From assembly GCA_025455065.1 (NCBI GenBank), contig JALONG010000038.1, positions 1 to 57,045 on the forward strand: a stretch of DNA of 57,045 nucleotides. The letters run 5' to 3'. The DNA is from Candidatus Kapaibacterium sp. (lineage in GTDB: Bacteria; Bacteroidota; Ignavibacteria; Kapaibacteriales; UBA4661). Positions 44,945 to 53,639 of this stretch are shown here, piece after piece. The notes below the pieces were generated by a model. It was not told the DNA's origin. It ran no database searches and saw only the letters and a program-made list of their open reading frames with translations. How positions within the stretch are numbered: position 1 is the first letter of the stretch; each line of letters starts with the position of its first letter. The position numbers were made by a program, and so were the translations under genes.

Positions 44945-46307
44945 GAAGGATCATTCCAAGTGCCGTGCCGGATGCACCCGAACCCTGAATAGCAAGTGTT
45001 TGTGCATAATTCCAACCGAGCAGTTCCGGTAATCGTAGCGTTAAGTATGTTCGTACAAGACTTGTAGCTACGCCGAAAGAGTGCATCGCAAAAAGATTAG
45101 GAGAAATTTCATCAGAAAACAACCCCCAAAGCGCCATTCCTTGAGGGACTCCCCATGTCGCACCGTCGGCGAGCATAAGCGAGACCGGGCGTGTGTACCA
45201 AGGTTCTGAGTTTGCATATATCGTTAATCCGCATCCCACGAGCATATTGAGAATGGGAACAGCTATTCGGTAACTATTCAGCCCTCGGAAAAGTCCCGTA
45301 TAACGCCCCAGAAGAAAAGACTCAGGCAAAAGTTGAGCAAGAAGAGCATTTGCAGAGTATATATCCACAAGTATTTCGCCTAGGTACCAACGTTCTCCTC
45401 TTGTCATGTACTGTTCGGAACGAAGGAGAACGGGATTGTTGGGGTGATAAATCTTTCCTTCAAGTGAACGAGAGAGCGCTTGAACGTGTTGTTCACTCAA
45501 AACAAAACGTTTGAGAGTAGGTTCCAAACCTAATTCTCGGGCTTCCACCAGATAATTTCCCATGCCCACCGCCAAGCCGTTCTGCTGCTTAAATAGTCGT
45601 ATGCGGTCAAATATCTTCGCTGAATCAGAAACACCTAGCCCTGTAAGCAAAGCATGATCTAATTCCCATATTGCACCAAATTCCGTGTTTTCAAAAAAAG
45701 GTATCCGATTTTCTTTTGTCTCTGTGATTTCCAGTCCTTGGCGAGAAGTATCAATAGGAGCAACTTCCAGCATTGTTGCAATAATAAATGGCTCTCTGCG
45801 GGTTGTATCCAATTCGTCTTGGTAATACTCATCATACAAATTCGTTTGTAAAACAAAGTGAGTTTGTTCATTACAGAGGGCAGCCAGTTTGTTTCGTACG
45901 CTCCAATACCAGTCATGGTCTTGAGAAGTTGTATCGTTGTAATGTACAGTAGCCCTTGTTCCGGCATCATCGGTTATAGTTCTATGCGGAAACGCAATAA
46001 TTGTGTCCAGACGAATAAAAATTGACCAAACATAGTTACTGTACTGAAGGTTAGGAAATAATAAGGATTGCCAGTGCCTTTTTGTTGCCAAAACATGATG
46101 TATTTTGTGTCCGGTGGTTATGGTAACGCTATCCATACCCGCGTTTCGACAAATCTCCGCTATTTCTTGTGAACGTGCATCTGGGCTTTGCGGTGGGCAA
46201 CGAGCCACGAAATGTGTTGTTTCAACAGATGCACATGATTGCAGATACAGTGCCGAACTGCAAATAAACACGAGAGCAGCAAGTTTCAGCCGATGATATA
46301 TTCTCAT
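44880..46307 (-). CDS. Lipoprotein of unknown function, probably truncated by an insertion
   Basis: This 475-residue protein has a lipoprotein signal with Cys near residue 26 (LYLQSCASVETTHF). Residues about 50-330 are a soluble domain (HKIHHVLATKRHWQSLLFPNLQYSNYVW, KIFDRIRLFKQQNGLAVGMGNYLVEARELG). The C-terminal part is hydrophobic with Gly-rich helices. The last 20 residues, LQWHRHSCLCEYLCCFQRKA, are unlike the rest and come from the inserted repeat (its CACAGACA palindrome encodes HRHSCLC). The original protein was probably about 684 residues and included the fragment at 44093-44773. The function is unknown. Confidence 0.6.
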   Translation of the reverse strand: MRIYHRLKLAALVFICSSALYLQSCASVETTHFVARCPPQSPDARSQEIAEICRNAGMDSVTITTGHKIHHVLATKRHWQSLLFPNLQYSNYVWSIFIRLDTIIAFPHRTITDDAGTRATVHYNDTTSQDHDWYWSVRNKLAALCNEQTHFVLQTNLYDEYYQDELDTTRREPFIIATMLEVAPIDTSRQGLEITETKENRIPFFENTEFGAIWELDHALLTGLGVSDSAKIFDRIRLFKQQNGLAVGMGNYLVEARELGLEPTLKRFVLSEQHVQALSRSLEGKIYHPNNPVLLRSEQYMTRGERWYLGEILVDIYSANALLAQLLPESFLLGRYTGLFRGLNSYRIAVPILNMLVGCGLTIYANSEPWYTRPVSLMLADGATWGVPQGMALWGLFSDEISPNLFAMHSFGVATSLVRTYLTLRLPELLGWNYAQTLAIQGSGASGTALGMILPLQWHRHSCLCEYLCCFQRKA

Positions 46308-46674
46308 AGTGTAAACTCCATAAAGTGTTAATAATCAAATACCAATAGTTTTCAAACAACATTTAATGACGGGCTTGAAGAGAGACTGAAAAATGTACAA
46401 TAACAACAATCAAACACTGTAAACTCAGACGCACCCTCGCACGTCTTATTGTTGGAAAAACACAAAAACACATTGCGCCACAATTATCTGATTGTTGCTG
46501 CCTTATTGTTGTATCCTTCACCTGACAATTCCCTTGTTTTTTCCTGTGATTGTATGTAACTTTTTACCGTCCAAACCGTTCTTCTTTCTATGCACATAGC
46601 GCATGGTTGCTGGTCTTGTAGCTATCATTGCCAAAAGATGTGCTTTTTTCTCACTTTTTTGTGTGAGTTCCTCC
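46308..46674. other. Divergent intergenic region
   Basis: About 370 bp separate the lipoprotein start from the chosen start of the propeller/barrel gene. It is A/T-rich with scattered AACAATCAAAC and TTATTGTTG words. I see no RNA gene or strong promoter. A TAACTTTT with a TTG about 20 bases upstream (around 46528-46560) only partly resembles the -7/-33 pattern. An in-frame ATG at 46603 precedes the chosen start. Confidence 0.4.
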
Positions 46675-49600
46675 ATGAAAACTTTTTCAGTAAACACAAC
46701 GACGAATGTACCTGTACGTGTAGTATTGATACGCTTTATAGCTATCATTTGTTTTGTTGGTATGAGTGCTTTTGGTTTCCTTCAAGCGCAAGCGCCGCGT
46801 TTTGGCACATTTTCGCCGCAGTATCAACCCTTGGAATGGAAAATGATGGAATCCCGCAGCGCTGATGTGTATCATCATCAAGGCGGCGCGTATTTAGCGC
46901 GGTTCGCGGCAATAACGCTGGAAGAATCCCTAAAACCCTTACAGCGCATTTTTAGCGCTCCCATAACCGATAAAATGGTGCTGATTGTCTATACCACACC
47001 TTACGATGCTCTTCAAGATAATTCCCGTACCGTTAGTCTTCCGGCGGGAGTTTCCGACATCAACACGCTCAACCGAAACCGCATGGTTGTTAGCTTCACC
47101 GGTGATTGGTACGAATTTAAGCGCTCTATCATCCGCGAACTTACGCGAGGCGTGATGAACACGGTCTTTTACGGGGGAGTGCTTCCGCAAAAAACAGGCG
47201 GAGAGTTTGCAGTGTCCGAGTGGTTTTTGGAAGGTTTGGCGGAATACGTCGCCAACGACGCTTCCATGACCGCAGAGACGGATATGGCAATGCGCGATAT
47301 TCTCCTCAGCGACCGCTTTACGACCTTCGGCGCGTTGGAACAGCAATATCGCATCCCGATTGGTCATGCCTTTTTTTGGTATGTTGGTGAAAAATTCGGT
47401 GCTGGGCGCATTTCGGAACTGATTTCGCGCTTACGCGGTTTGCGCTCATTGGAAAATGCTTTTCGCACGACCTTTGGTTTGACGCTGGACGGCTTCGCGG
47501 CTGTTTGGCGGCGCGATATGAAGGATATTTTTACCGCAGATGCCGCTTCCTTTGAAGACGCAGACAAAATCGCCACGCGCCTCACCGATACCGACAAAGA
47601 CGGCTCTCAGGCAAATAGCGATCCCGTGTGGTCGCCCGTGAGCGATAAAAATGGTGATAAATTTGCTTTCCTGTCGGCACAAGGAGACGTTTGGCAAGTA
47701 ATGGTGCAGTTTGAAGGCAAATTTAAGCGCCTTGAGCGTGTGCTGAATACAGGGCGAGAATTTAATGCCTCACGCGCAATGCTCCCCAAAAGCGCATCGT
47801 TACTCTCGTGGAAGCCTGACGGAACACAGATTGCCGCCGTCGTGAGCGGAAACGGGGCAGACGGAGTAATGCTGGTTAATCCTACCACCGGCGCACAACA
47901 GCGCTTGGAAATCGCCCTCAAAACTATCACTGCACTCGCATTTTCGCCGGACGGAAAATTGCTTGCTTTGTCTGCCGTCGAAAACGAATCACCGAATTTG
48001 TTCCTGTTCGATATTGCCGGAAAAAAACTCTCCAAACTCACCAATGATGTGTTTACCGATGCCGAGCCAACGTGGTCGCCGGATGGAAAAACGCTGTATT
48101 TCCTTTCTGACCGCGCATCGAACCTTGCCACGAGTTCTTCTACGGCAAGTGTCCAGATGTGGGAGCAAGCCGTTCAAAACACTGATATTTACGCATACAG
48201 TTTTGCAACAAAAAAGATTGAACGCCTGACAACAACCCCCTCCGAAAGAAAAATCGCTCTGGCTCTTTCACCTGACGGCAAGCGCTTGTTCTATTCTTCC
48301 GACCGCAACGGCTTGTACAATCTTTATGATTACAATCTCGTAGCAAAGACCATTACACCGCGCACGAACATTCAAGGCGGTATCAGGGAATTTGGCTTTA
48401 CACGCGGCGGCGCAGGTATGACGTTTTCAGCGATTAAAAAGGGCGGACTGAACATTTTCACCTTGCAAGCTGCTCTCGACCGTAAAATCCCCGAACCAAA
48501 CGCTACAACGCTCCGCAAACAAAGCCTTGAGCGCGAATCTGCTGCGGAAAAAGCACTCGGACGCGCCGCACAACCATCATCATCAGAAGGAACTCAACAG
48601 CCTTCGGACGGTATCATCGTTCAGTATGCACCTGACACCTTGCGCGGTTACGGGAAAGTTGATTTAACGTTGGAAAACCAAAAAATGGTGCTTCCCAATC
48701 CCGAACTTTTGGCACAAGCCGCACGGCAGCAAGCGGTAGAGGAAAATGATTTTTCAACGCCGGGGCAGTTGCCCTCGCAGCCTGTGGAATACAATTTGAA
48801 CTTGGTAACATGGGATTTAGCGCCGACCTTTGACACGTTTTTCTCCGCAAGCCCAGCCGTTTCGCAATCAACAATCATGGGAAATTTCGGTTTGAAAGCC
48901 GATGGTCTCTGGATGGATGCTCCCGGAAATCACCGTTTGTACGCTATGGCGAATTTAGCAACGGTATTGCTGAATTTGAACAACAACGATGCGCTGCTTT
49001 CCTACACCTATCTTCCCGAAACAGTAGATTTTGAGTTTCAACTCTTCCGCACGGCACGGGAAAACTTGATTGTGGACCAACGCGAGGCAGTTCGCGCCGT
49101 ATTGTCCTATTGGGGCGGTTCGGCAAAGGCAATGCTCCCACTTTCAGCTTCCATGCGGCTTGAGGGCAAAGTTGCCGTGATGAACGCTCTGCGGAACAGT
49201 TCGCAAACACGGGTCAATCGCTCGGATTTTATCGTTGCGCCGGAACTGCGCTTTGTGCTGGATAATGCGGAAATCGGGTATATGGGACCGCAAGCCGGAA
49301 TGCGCGGTTCGGTAACGATTGACGGTGTGCCGGGCTTAGGCGGGCTATCCTTTGTTCGCGCTATTGCGGACTTTCGGCAGTATATTCCCGTAAAAAATCT
49401 TGCAACGGTCGCCATACGCCTCTCTGCGGGAACGAATCTGGGCGATACACCGCAGAATTTCTTAGCCGGAGGGCAGGAAAACATGATTTTGGGGCGTACC
49501 TTTGCTCCGGAAATTCTGCCTTTGAACAGAGCAGAGGATTTATACTTTTTGCAGCCTGTCATGCCTCTACGCGGCTTTGCGATTGCCGATGGGCAGGGCA

Positions 49601-49944
49601 GGAACTTCGCCGGAGCGAATGTCGAAGTACGTGTGCCGCTTTTGCAGCAGGAAAACACCTCGTCGTTTTTAAGCAGCCTCCTTTACGGCTTGCAAGCCGT
49701 CGCGTTTCTTGATGTGGGCAGCGCGTGGACAAATCCTCTTCGTTTGAATGTACCTCGTGCAATTTTCGATACGTTTGACCGCTACGTCGGTCTTGCAGGT
49801 GGGGATTTGCTCATGTCCTTTGGCGCAGGGTTGCGTACCTACATCATGGGAACACTTCCGGTGCGAATTGATTTGGCGTGGCAAAATCTCCAAACAGGGC
49901 TGATGCAGCCTCGCTTTACCGTTGGAATGGGCTATAATTTTTAG
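46675..49944 (+). CDS. TolB-type propeller protein with degenerate metallopeptidase domain and C-terminal beta-barrel
   Basis: This protein of 1089 residues starts at the ATG at 46675, which begins a signal peptide ending near FLQAQAP; an in-frame ATG at 46603 would place extra hydrophobic sequence in front. Residues about 45-300 resemble the MA-clan peptidase domain of secreted TolB-like proteins. The Zn motif HExxH is changed to RELTR (154-158), while EWFLEGLAEY (182-191), which holds the third ligand Glu186, is kept. Residues about 320-650 carry PD40/TolB repeats (FSPDGKLLALSA, WSPDGKTLYFLSDR, LSPDGKRLFYSSDR). The end is a surface-antigen-like barrel with terminal Phe (FTVGMGYNF). It is probably an outer-membrane pseudo-peptidase. 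Confidence 0.8.
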   Translation: MKTFSVNTTTNVPVRVVLIRFIAIICFVGMSAFGFLQAQAPRFGTFSPQYQPLEWKMMESRSADVYHHQGGAYLARFAAITLEESLKPLQRIFSAPITDKMVLIVYTTPYDALQDNSRTVSLPAGVSDINTLNRNRMVVSFTGDWYEFKRSIIRELTRGVMNTVFYGGVLPQKTGGEFAVSEWFLEGLAEYVANDASMTAETDMAMRDILLSDRFTTFGALEQQYRIPIGHAFFWYVGEKFGAGRISELISRLRGLRSLENAFRTTFGLTLDGFAAVWRRDMKDIFTADAASFEDADKIATRLTDTDKDGSQANSDPVWSPVSDKNGDKFAFLSAQGDVWQVMVQFEGKFKRLERVLNTGREFNASRAMLPKSASLLSWKPDGTQIAAVVSGNGADGVMLVNPTTGAQQRLEIALKTITALAFSPDGKLLALSAVENESPNLFLFDIAGKKLSKLTNDVFTDAEPTWSPDGKTLYFLSDRASNLATSSSTASVQMWEQAVQNTDIYAYSFATKKIERLTTTPSERKIALALSPDGKRLFYSSDRNGLYNLYDYNLVAKTITPRTNIQGGIREFGFTRGGAGMTFSAIKKGGLNIFTLQAALDRKIPEPNATTLRKQSLERESAAEKALGRAAQPSSSEGTQQPSDGIIVQYAPDTLRGYGKVDLTLENQKMVLPNPELLAQAARQQAVEENDFSTPGQLPSQPVEYNLNLVTWDLAPTFDTFFSASPAVSQSTIMGNFGLKADGLWMDAPGNHRLYAMANLATVLLNLNNNDALLSYTYLPETVDFEFQLFRTARENLIVDQREAVRAVLSYWGGSAKAMLPLSASMRLEGKVAVMNALRNSSQTRVNRSDFIVAPELRFVLDNAEIGYMGPQAGMRGSVTIDGVPGLGGLSFVRAIADFRQYIPVKNLATVAIRLSAGTNLGDTPQNFLAGGQENMILGRTFAPEILPLNRAEDLYFLQPVMPLRGFAIADGQGRNFAGANVEVRVPLLQQENTSSFLSSLLYGLQAVAFLDVGSAWTNPLRLNVPRAIFDTFDRYVGLAGGDLLMSFGAGLRTYIMGTLPVRIDLAWQNLQTGLMQPRFTVGMGYNF

Positions 49945-49979
49945 TGCGGTTTTCGTATAAAAATTCGGTAATTTTTCAC

Positions 49980-50028
49980 GCCGCGCCGCTTATTGCACAA
50001 TATTTGCACAATAGAGGCGCGGCTTTTT
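49980..50028 (+). terminator. Rho-independent terminator after the propeller/barrel gene
   Basis: GCCGCGCC and GGCGCGGC pair around an inner partial stem (TATTG/CAATA) and are followed by TTTTT. It starts 35 bp after the stop codon of the gene ending at 49944. Confidence 0.85.
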
Positions 50029-50071
50029 CGTGGATAAGTAAAGAAAAGAATATTGTATTTGTTTGGGTAGC

Positions 50072-50217
50072 AAATCTTTGACGCAGATTTTCATGATTCA
50101 ACAGATTTTCAAGATTGTACGAGACAAAAGACGACCCGAAAACTATCCCGAAAGCCGCTCAAAATCAGCGCAATCAGCTTAATCATGATAATCTGCGTCG
50201 AAGAGCTACATAGTTAC
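50072..50217. repeat. 147-bp dispersed element with inverted AATC-nonamer arms, copy 2
   Basis: This is the second copy of the element at 20520-20666, in the same orientation. Both share CGACGCAGAT-type left and right arms, AACTATCCCGAAAGCCGCT in the middle, and a GAAGAGC...ATAGTTAC right flank. Differences are scattered substitutions concentrated in the middle. It ends about 55 bp before the PTPS gene and occupies most of the 330-bp gap after the terminator. Confidence 0.8.
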
Positions 50218-50273
50218 AGAATATTTTTCAACGACACCTTTTTCACCACCACCCAGAAAGGCAGCTTCTCGCT

Positions 50274-50732
50274 ATGGTGTACGTTACGCGCAAAAGTCAT
50301 TTTTCGGCTTCGCACCGTTTGTTTAATCCCGAATGGAATGATTCGCGGAATGACGAAATCTTTGATAAGTGCAATAATCCTCGCGGTCATGGGCATAATT
50401 ACGTTCTGGAAGTTACCGTTGCGGGACAGCCTGACCAAGAGACCGGCTATGTGATTGACCTCAAAAAACTTCGGGACATTCTCGAAGAGGAGATTATCGA
50501 AAAAGTTGATCACAAACATTTGAATTACGACGTGGATTTTTTGCAGGGGATTATTCCCACCGCAGAAAACGTCGCCGTGATGTTTTGGCAAATCATCGAA
50601 CGCAAGCTCCCAAGCGGGAAGTTACATTCGGTCAAACTCTTTGAATCCGATAACAATTTTGTTGAATATTTCGGCGACCCCGTGAAAATCAAGCGTTTTG
50701 CGGTCAGCCATGAAACGGCGGAAATGGTATGA
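50274..50732 (+). CDS. 6-pyruvoyl-tetrahydropterin synthase / 6-carboxytetrahydropterin synthase family enzyme
   Basis: This 152-residue protein has the T-fold PTPS motifs: Zn ligands His14 (SASHRLF), His39 and His41, and the catalytic Cys33 in the block CNNPRGHGHNY, and later VDHKHLNYD and ESDNNFVEY. The Cys-NNP-x-GHGHNY pattern, with five residues between Cys and the HGH, is the classic PTPS form. QueD usually has a shorter Cys-x3-HGH spacing, so a pteridine (tetrahydrobiopterin-like or limipterin-type) role is at least as likely as queuosine. It uses 7,8-dihydroneopterin triphosphate, the product of the FolE encoded next. Confidence 0.85.
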   Translation: MVYVTRKSHFSASHRLFNPEWNDSRNDEIFDKCNNPRGHGHNYVLEVTVAGQPDQETGYVIDLKKLRDILEEEIIEKVDHKHLNYDVDFLQGIIPTAENVAVMFWQIIERKLPSGKLHSVKLFESDNNFVEYFGDPVKIKRFAVSHETAEMV

Positions 50733-51658
50733 AAAACAACGAAGAGGGAATGAATTACAGAAAAGGCGTGAACAACGGTCTGAACGGGCATTCTAAAAAG
50801 GGGTTTTCTGCCAATGGTCATTCCACAAACGGACATTCCACCAATGGTCATTCCGCAGGCGGTCAAGCTGCAACAGCGCAGAAATTCACGTGCGGACACG
50901 ACCACGACGACGACATTGTTCTTGCAGAACATCCGTATGCGGAACACCCTTTGATTGATGACGATATTGACCTTGACACAGGCGATATGCCGTTTCCCGT
51001 ACTTCCGGGCGCAGATGTACTGCCACGTTTCAGTTCGCTTGGCTATCGTCTTTTCGATGCAAACGGCAATGCTGTGCTGGCGGAAGCGGAAAAAGACGAA
51101 ATGAAGCGGCTTGCAGAACAAAAAATGCAGGAACTGTTCGACATTCTCCGCATTGACCGTAACGACCCCAATTCCCGCGAAACCCCGCACCGTCTGGCAA
51201 AAATGTGGGTAGATGAAATTTTTCGTGGACGCTATGAAGCACCGCCCAAATGCACGGTCTTTCCGAACAGGAAAAACGTGGATGAGTTGGTAATTAGCAA
51301 AGGAATTGCCGTGATGTCGGTCTGTTCGCACCATTGGCAGACGATTTCCGGGACGTGTGCAATCGGCTATGTTCCGGGCGAATCGGTGATTGGACTCTCT
51401 AAACTGACGCGCATTGTGGATTGGTTCGGGCGGCGTGGGCAGATTCAGGAGGAATTGGGCGAACAGATTGCCGATTATTTGAATACGCTCTTGAAACCCA
51501 AAGCGGTGATTGTGGTCATAAAATCCCGCCACTACTGCATGATTGCTCGCGGCGTGAACAGTGAAGAGGATAAAGCACTGATGATTACAACGGCGGTGCG
51601 CGGCTCTATCACGCATAACGAAGCACAGCGCAATGAGTTTATGACCTTGATTTCTTAG
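50729..51658 (+). CDS. folE: GTP cyclohydrolase I (FolE) with His-rich N-terminal extension
   Basis: This 309-residue protein starts 4 bp inside the PTPS gene (ATGA overlap). The last 200 residues are GTP cyclohydrolase I: TPHRLAKMWVDEIF, the Zn-binding VMSVCSHHWQ (Cys199, His202; the common CEHH is CSHH here), GYVPGESVIGLSKLTRIVDWFGRRGQIQEELGEQIADYL, and IKSRHYCMIARG. The first 100 residues are an extra region of NGHST-type repeats (residues 18-45) and a His/Asp-rich segment (TCGHDHDDDI). It may bind Zn2+. It converts GTP to dihydroneopterin triphosphate. Transcription probably ends at the hairpin at 51695. Confidence 0.9.
   Translation: MKNNEEGMNYRKGVNNGLNGHSKKGFSANGHSTNGHSTNGHSAGGQAATAQKFTCGHDHDDDIVLAEHPYAEHPLIDDDIDLDTGDMPFPVLPGADVLPRFSSLGYRLFDANGNAVLAEAEKDEMKRLAEQKMQELFDILRIDRNDPNSRETPHRLAKMWVDEIFRGRYEAPPKCTVFPNRKNVDELVISKGIAVMSVCSHHWQTISGTCAIGYVPGESVIGLSKLTRIVDWFGRRGQIQEELGEQIADYLNTLLKPKAVIVVIKSRHYCMIARGVNSEEDKALMITTAVRGSITHNEAQRNEFMTLIS
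50816..50860 (+). repeat. 15-bp coding tandem repeat in folE
   Basis: Three 15-bp units (GGTCATTCCACAAAC, GGACATTCCACCAAT, GGTCATTCCGCAGGC) encode GHSTN, GHSTN and GHSAG. A degenerate unit lies upstream. The repeat makes part of the His-rich N-terminal extension of FolE. Confidence 0.8.
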
Positions 51659-51694
51659 GTAATTGCTCGGAGGAAATGCTCATATTTCATATTG

Positions 51695-51747
51695 ACGAGA
51701 CTCTTGATGTGCCGCACTACTCGGAGGCGCTCAGAGTCTCGTTTTTT
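51695..51747 (+). terminator. Rho-independent terminator between folE and rnhB
   Basis: CGAGACTCT and AGAGTCTCG (at 51697 and 51733) pair over nine bases with a long loop holding a second small stem. A run of six T follows. It ends 22 bp before the rnhB start. Confidence 0.8.
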
Positions 51748-51768
51748 ATACACTTTTTTCATTGGTTT

Positions 51769-52425
51769 ATGGCAAAAAAGCACAAACCAACAACAATGCC
51801 TTCGCACAGAGCAGAAATCGGCGTAGATGAAGCGGGACGCGGTTGTCTGGCAGGTCCGCTTATGGCGGCTGCGGTCTTTCTGTCGGAAGAGTTTGACACA
51901 AGCGGTTTGCGGGATTCCAAGTTACTTTCCCCGAAACAGCGTGAAAAAATCTTTGACCGCATTATGGCTGCAAACGCAGAAGGGACGGCGCTTGTGGGGA
52001 TTGGTGTGGCGAATGTTCAAACCATTGACAAGGTGAATGTGCTACAAGGAACAATGATTGCGATGCACCATGCAATAAACGCTGTTATTCTTCACCCTTC
52101 ATCGGAAAAATATGCTCTGGAGTCGCATGAAATCTTGATTGACGGGAATTATTTTCGCAGCACGGAATTTACGAATGTTAAAACGATTGTGCGCGGCGAT
52201 GAACTCATTGACTGCATTGCTGCTGCTTCGATTGTGGCAAAAGTTACCCGCGACAAATGGATGCGCGAGATTGCCGACAAAGAATTTCCGCAGTACGGCT
52301 TTAAGCAGCACAAAGGGTATGCAACCAAACAGCACCGCGAGGCGATTTTGCAGCACGGTACGTGCGGACTGCATAGAACCTTGTTTGTGCGCAATGTTCT
52401 CAACCAACAAGCACAAGGGGCATAA
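51769..52425 (+). CDS. rnhB: Ribonuclease HII
   Basis: This 218-residue protein matches RNase HII: EIGVDEAGRGCLAGPL (catalytic Asp and Glu), RDSKLLSPKQRE, ILIDGNYFRS, and RGDELIDCIAAASIVAKVTRDKWM (catalytic Asp and the SxxAK motif), then GFKQHKGYATKQHREAILQHG. It removes ribonucleotides from DNA and degrades RNA/DNA hybrids. The ATG at 51769 is chosen because earlier in-frame starts lie across the folE terminator. Its stop codon is immediately followed by the mogA ATG. Confidence 0.95.
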   Translation: MAKKHKPTTMPSHRAEIGVDEAGRGCLAGPLMAAAVFLSEEFDTSGLRDSKLLSPKQREKIFDRIMAANAEGTALVGIGVANVQTIDKVNVLQGTMIAMHHAINAVILHPSSEKYALESHEILIDGNYFRSTEFTNVKTIVRGDELIDCIAAASIVAKVTRDKWMREIADKEFPQYGFKQHKGYATKQHREAILQHGTCGLHRTLFVRNVLNQQAQGA

Positions 52426-52974
52426 ATGGAACATCTTGCGAAAAAAAATCTTGCAAAAATTGGCATCGTTACGTGTTCCGACCGTGCTTCGGAGGGTGTG
52501 TATGAGGATGTTTCAGGAAAAGCTATTATCCGCACACTGAACGAGTATCTCAAAACCCCTTGGGAAGCAGTGTACAGGCTTATTCCTGACGACAGAGCGA
52601 GTATTGAAGCGACGTTCAAAACACTTGCCGACGATGAGCAATGCTGCCTCATTGTCAGCACCGGCGGCACCGGTCCCGCACCCCGCGACGTTACACCCGA
52701 AGCCACCGAAGCCGTCTGTGAGAAGATGATGCCTGGGTTTGGTGAGCAGATGCGGAGTGTGTCGCTGAAATACGTCCCAACAGCGATTTTATCCCGCCAA
52801 ACTGCCGGAATACGCGGTAAAACCTTGATTATCAACCTTCCCGGCAAGCCCAAATCTATTCGAGAGTGTTTGGATGCAGTCTTTCCGGCTGTGCCGTATT
52901 GTTTGGATTTGATTGGAGCGCCGTATTTGGAGACAAACGACGAGATTATCAAGGCGTTTCGCCCCTCGCGCTGA
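52426..52974 (+). CDS. mogA: Molybdopterin adenylyltransferase / MogA-MoaB family
   Basis: This 182-residue protein has IGIVTCSDRASEGVYEDVSG, the Gly/Thr loop VSTGGTGPAPRDVTPEA, and SRQTAGIRGKTLIINLPGKPKSIRECLDAVFPAVPYCLDLIG. These are the MPT-binding motifs of MogA. It adenylates molybdopterin before metal insertion. The gene begins on the base after the rnhB stop, so the two are probably translated from one transcript. MoaC and MoaE are also present in the window but not adjacent. Confidence 0.93.
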   Translation: MEHLAKKNLAKIGIVTCSDRASEGVYEDVSGKAIIRTLNEYLKTPWEAVYRLIPDDRASIEATFKTLADDEQCCLIVSTGGTGPAPRDVTPEATEAVCEKMMPGFGEQMRSVSLKYVPTAILSRQTAGIRGKTLIINLPGKPKSIRECLDAVFPAVPYCLDLIGAPYLETNDEIIKAFRPSR

Positions 52975-53021
52975 TGAAATATACGTTTACAGTCTTGACA
53001 CTCAGCACTCAACTCTAAATC

Positions 53022-53636
53022 TTACGCCGTGCGCTCCTTAAAGACCATATCCACACAAATCACCGCCGCCAAAATCATCATTTTAAGGGGGTTTGTGGCT
53101 CCAAGTGCAGAACTGATGCCGAGAAAATAATTATCCGCCGTCGTGAAGATTTCTCTAGCAAGCCCCGCCCACTCTTTGGAAATCCGCGCTACTTCTTCTT
53201 CCTCGCCAAAGGAATTGAGCGCAAAAAAGCGAAAGTCCCATGCAAAAAAACTGCCGCGCAGCATAAGTATTACGTTGTCGTTGTTGTCCAGCACTTCGAT
53301 TTTTTTACGTGGAAATGAAAACCGTTCCTGAAAAGCGCCGACACGCACGTCGTTTTCATCGAACACCTCCACCCGCGAAAAGAGAAATGAAATCCCCCGC
53401 GAAACCCTGATAACTCTTCGCCCTGCGGCATCTCGAAGCGTTGCATCAAATGGCGTGAATGTCTTAAAATCGGTAAAACGGAGAATTTTGGTGAATAAGC
53501 CCAAATCCTCTTCGGTGCTTTGCATCAGCATTTCTCCGGTTTCAGGATGAAAAAAATCGTAGCTGTTTGCCGCCTTGAAAATGCCGATTTTTTCACGGAT
53601 AGCAAAGGCGTTGTGTTGGGCAAGAATAGGGTGCAT
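53022..53636 (-). CDS. Phospholipid scramblase-related (LURP-one-like) protein
   Basis: This 204-residue protein resembles the scramblase/LURP-one beta-barrel fold: KIGIFKAANSYDFFHPETGEMLMQSTEEDLG at the start, then DAAGRRVIRVSRGISFLFSRVEVFDENDVRVGAFQERFSFPRKKIEVLDNNDNVILMLRGSFFAWDFRF. A hydrophobic C-terminal helix follows (PLKMMILAAVICVDMVF), as in Tubby-like scramblases. Bacterial members have no established role. The gene is convergent with mogA. Confidence 0.7.
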   Translation of the reverse strand: MHPILAQHNAFAIREKIGIFKAANSYDFFHPETGEMLMQSTEEDLGLFTKILRFTDFKTFTPFDATLRDAAGRRVIRVSRGISFLFSRVEVFDENDVRVGAFQERFSFPRKKIEVLDNNDNVILMLRGSFFAWDFRFFALNSFGEEEEVARISKEWAGLAREIFTTADNYFLGISSALGATNPLKMMILAAVICVDMVFKERTA

Positions 53637-53639
53637 GGT

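Noticed and set aside
50525-51616. 363-residue minus-strand frame over the PTPS and folE genes
   Set aside because: It is the shadow of two well-identified overlapping genes and has no motif of its own.
52149-53012. 287-residue minus-strand frame over rnhB and mogA
   Set aside because: It lies opposite two conserved enzymes and has the Ser/Arg/Cys-rich composition of an antisense frame.
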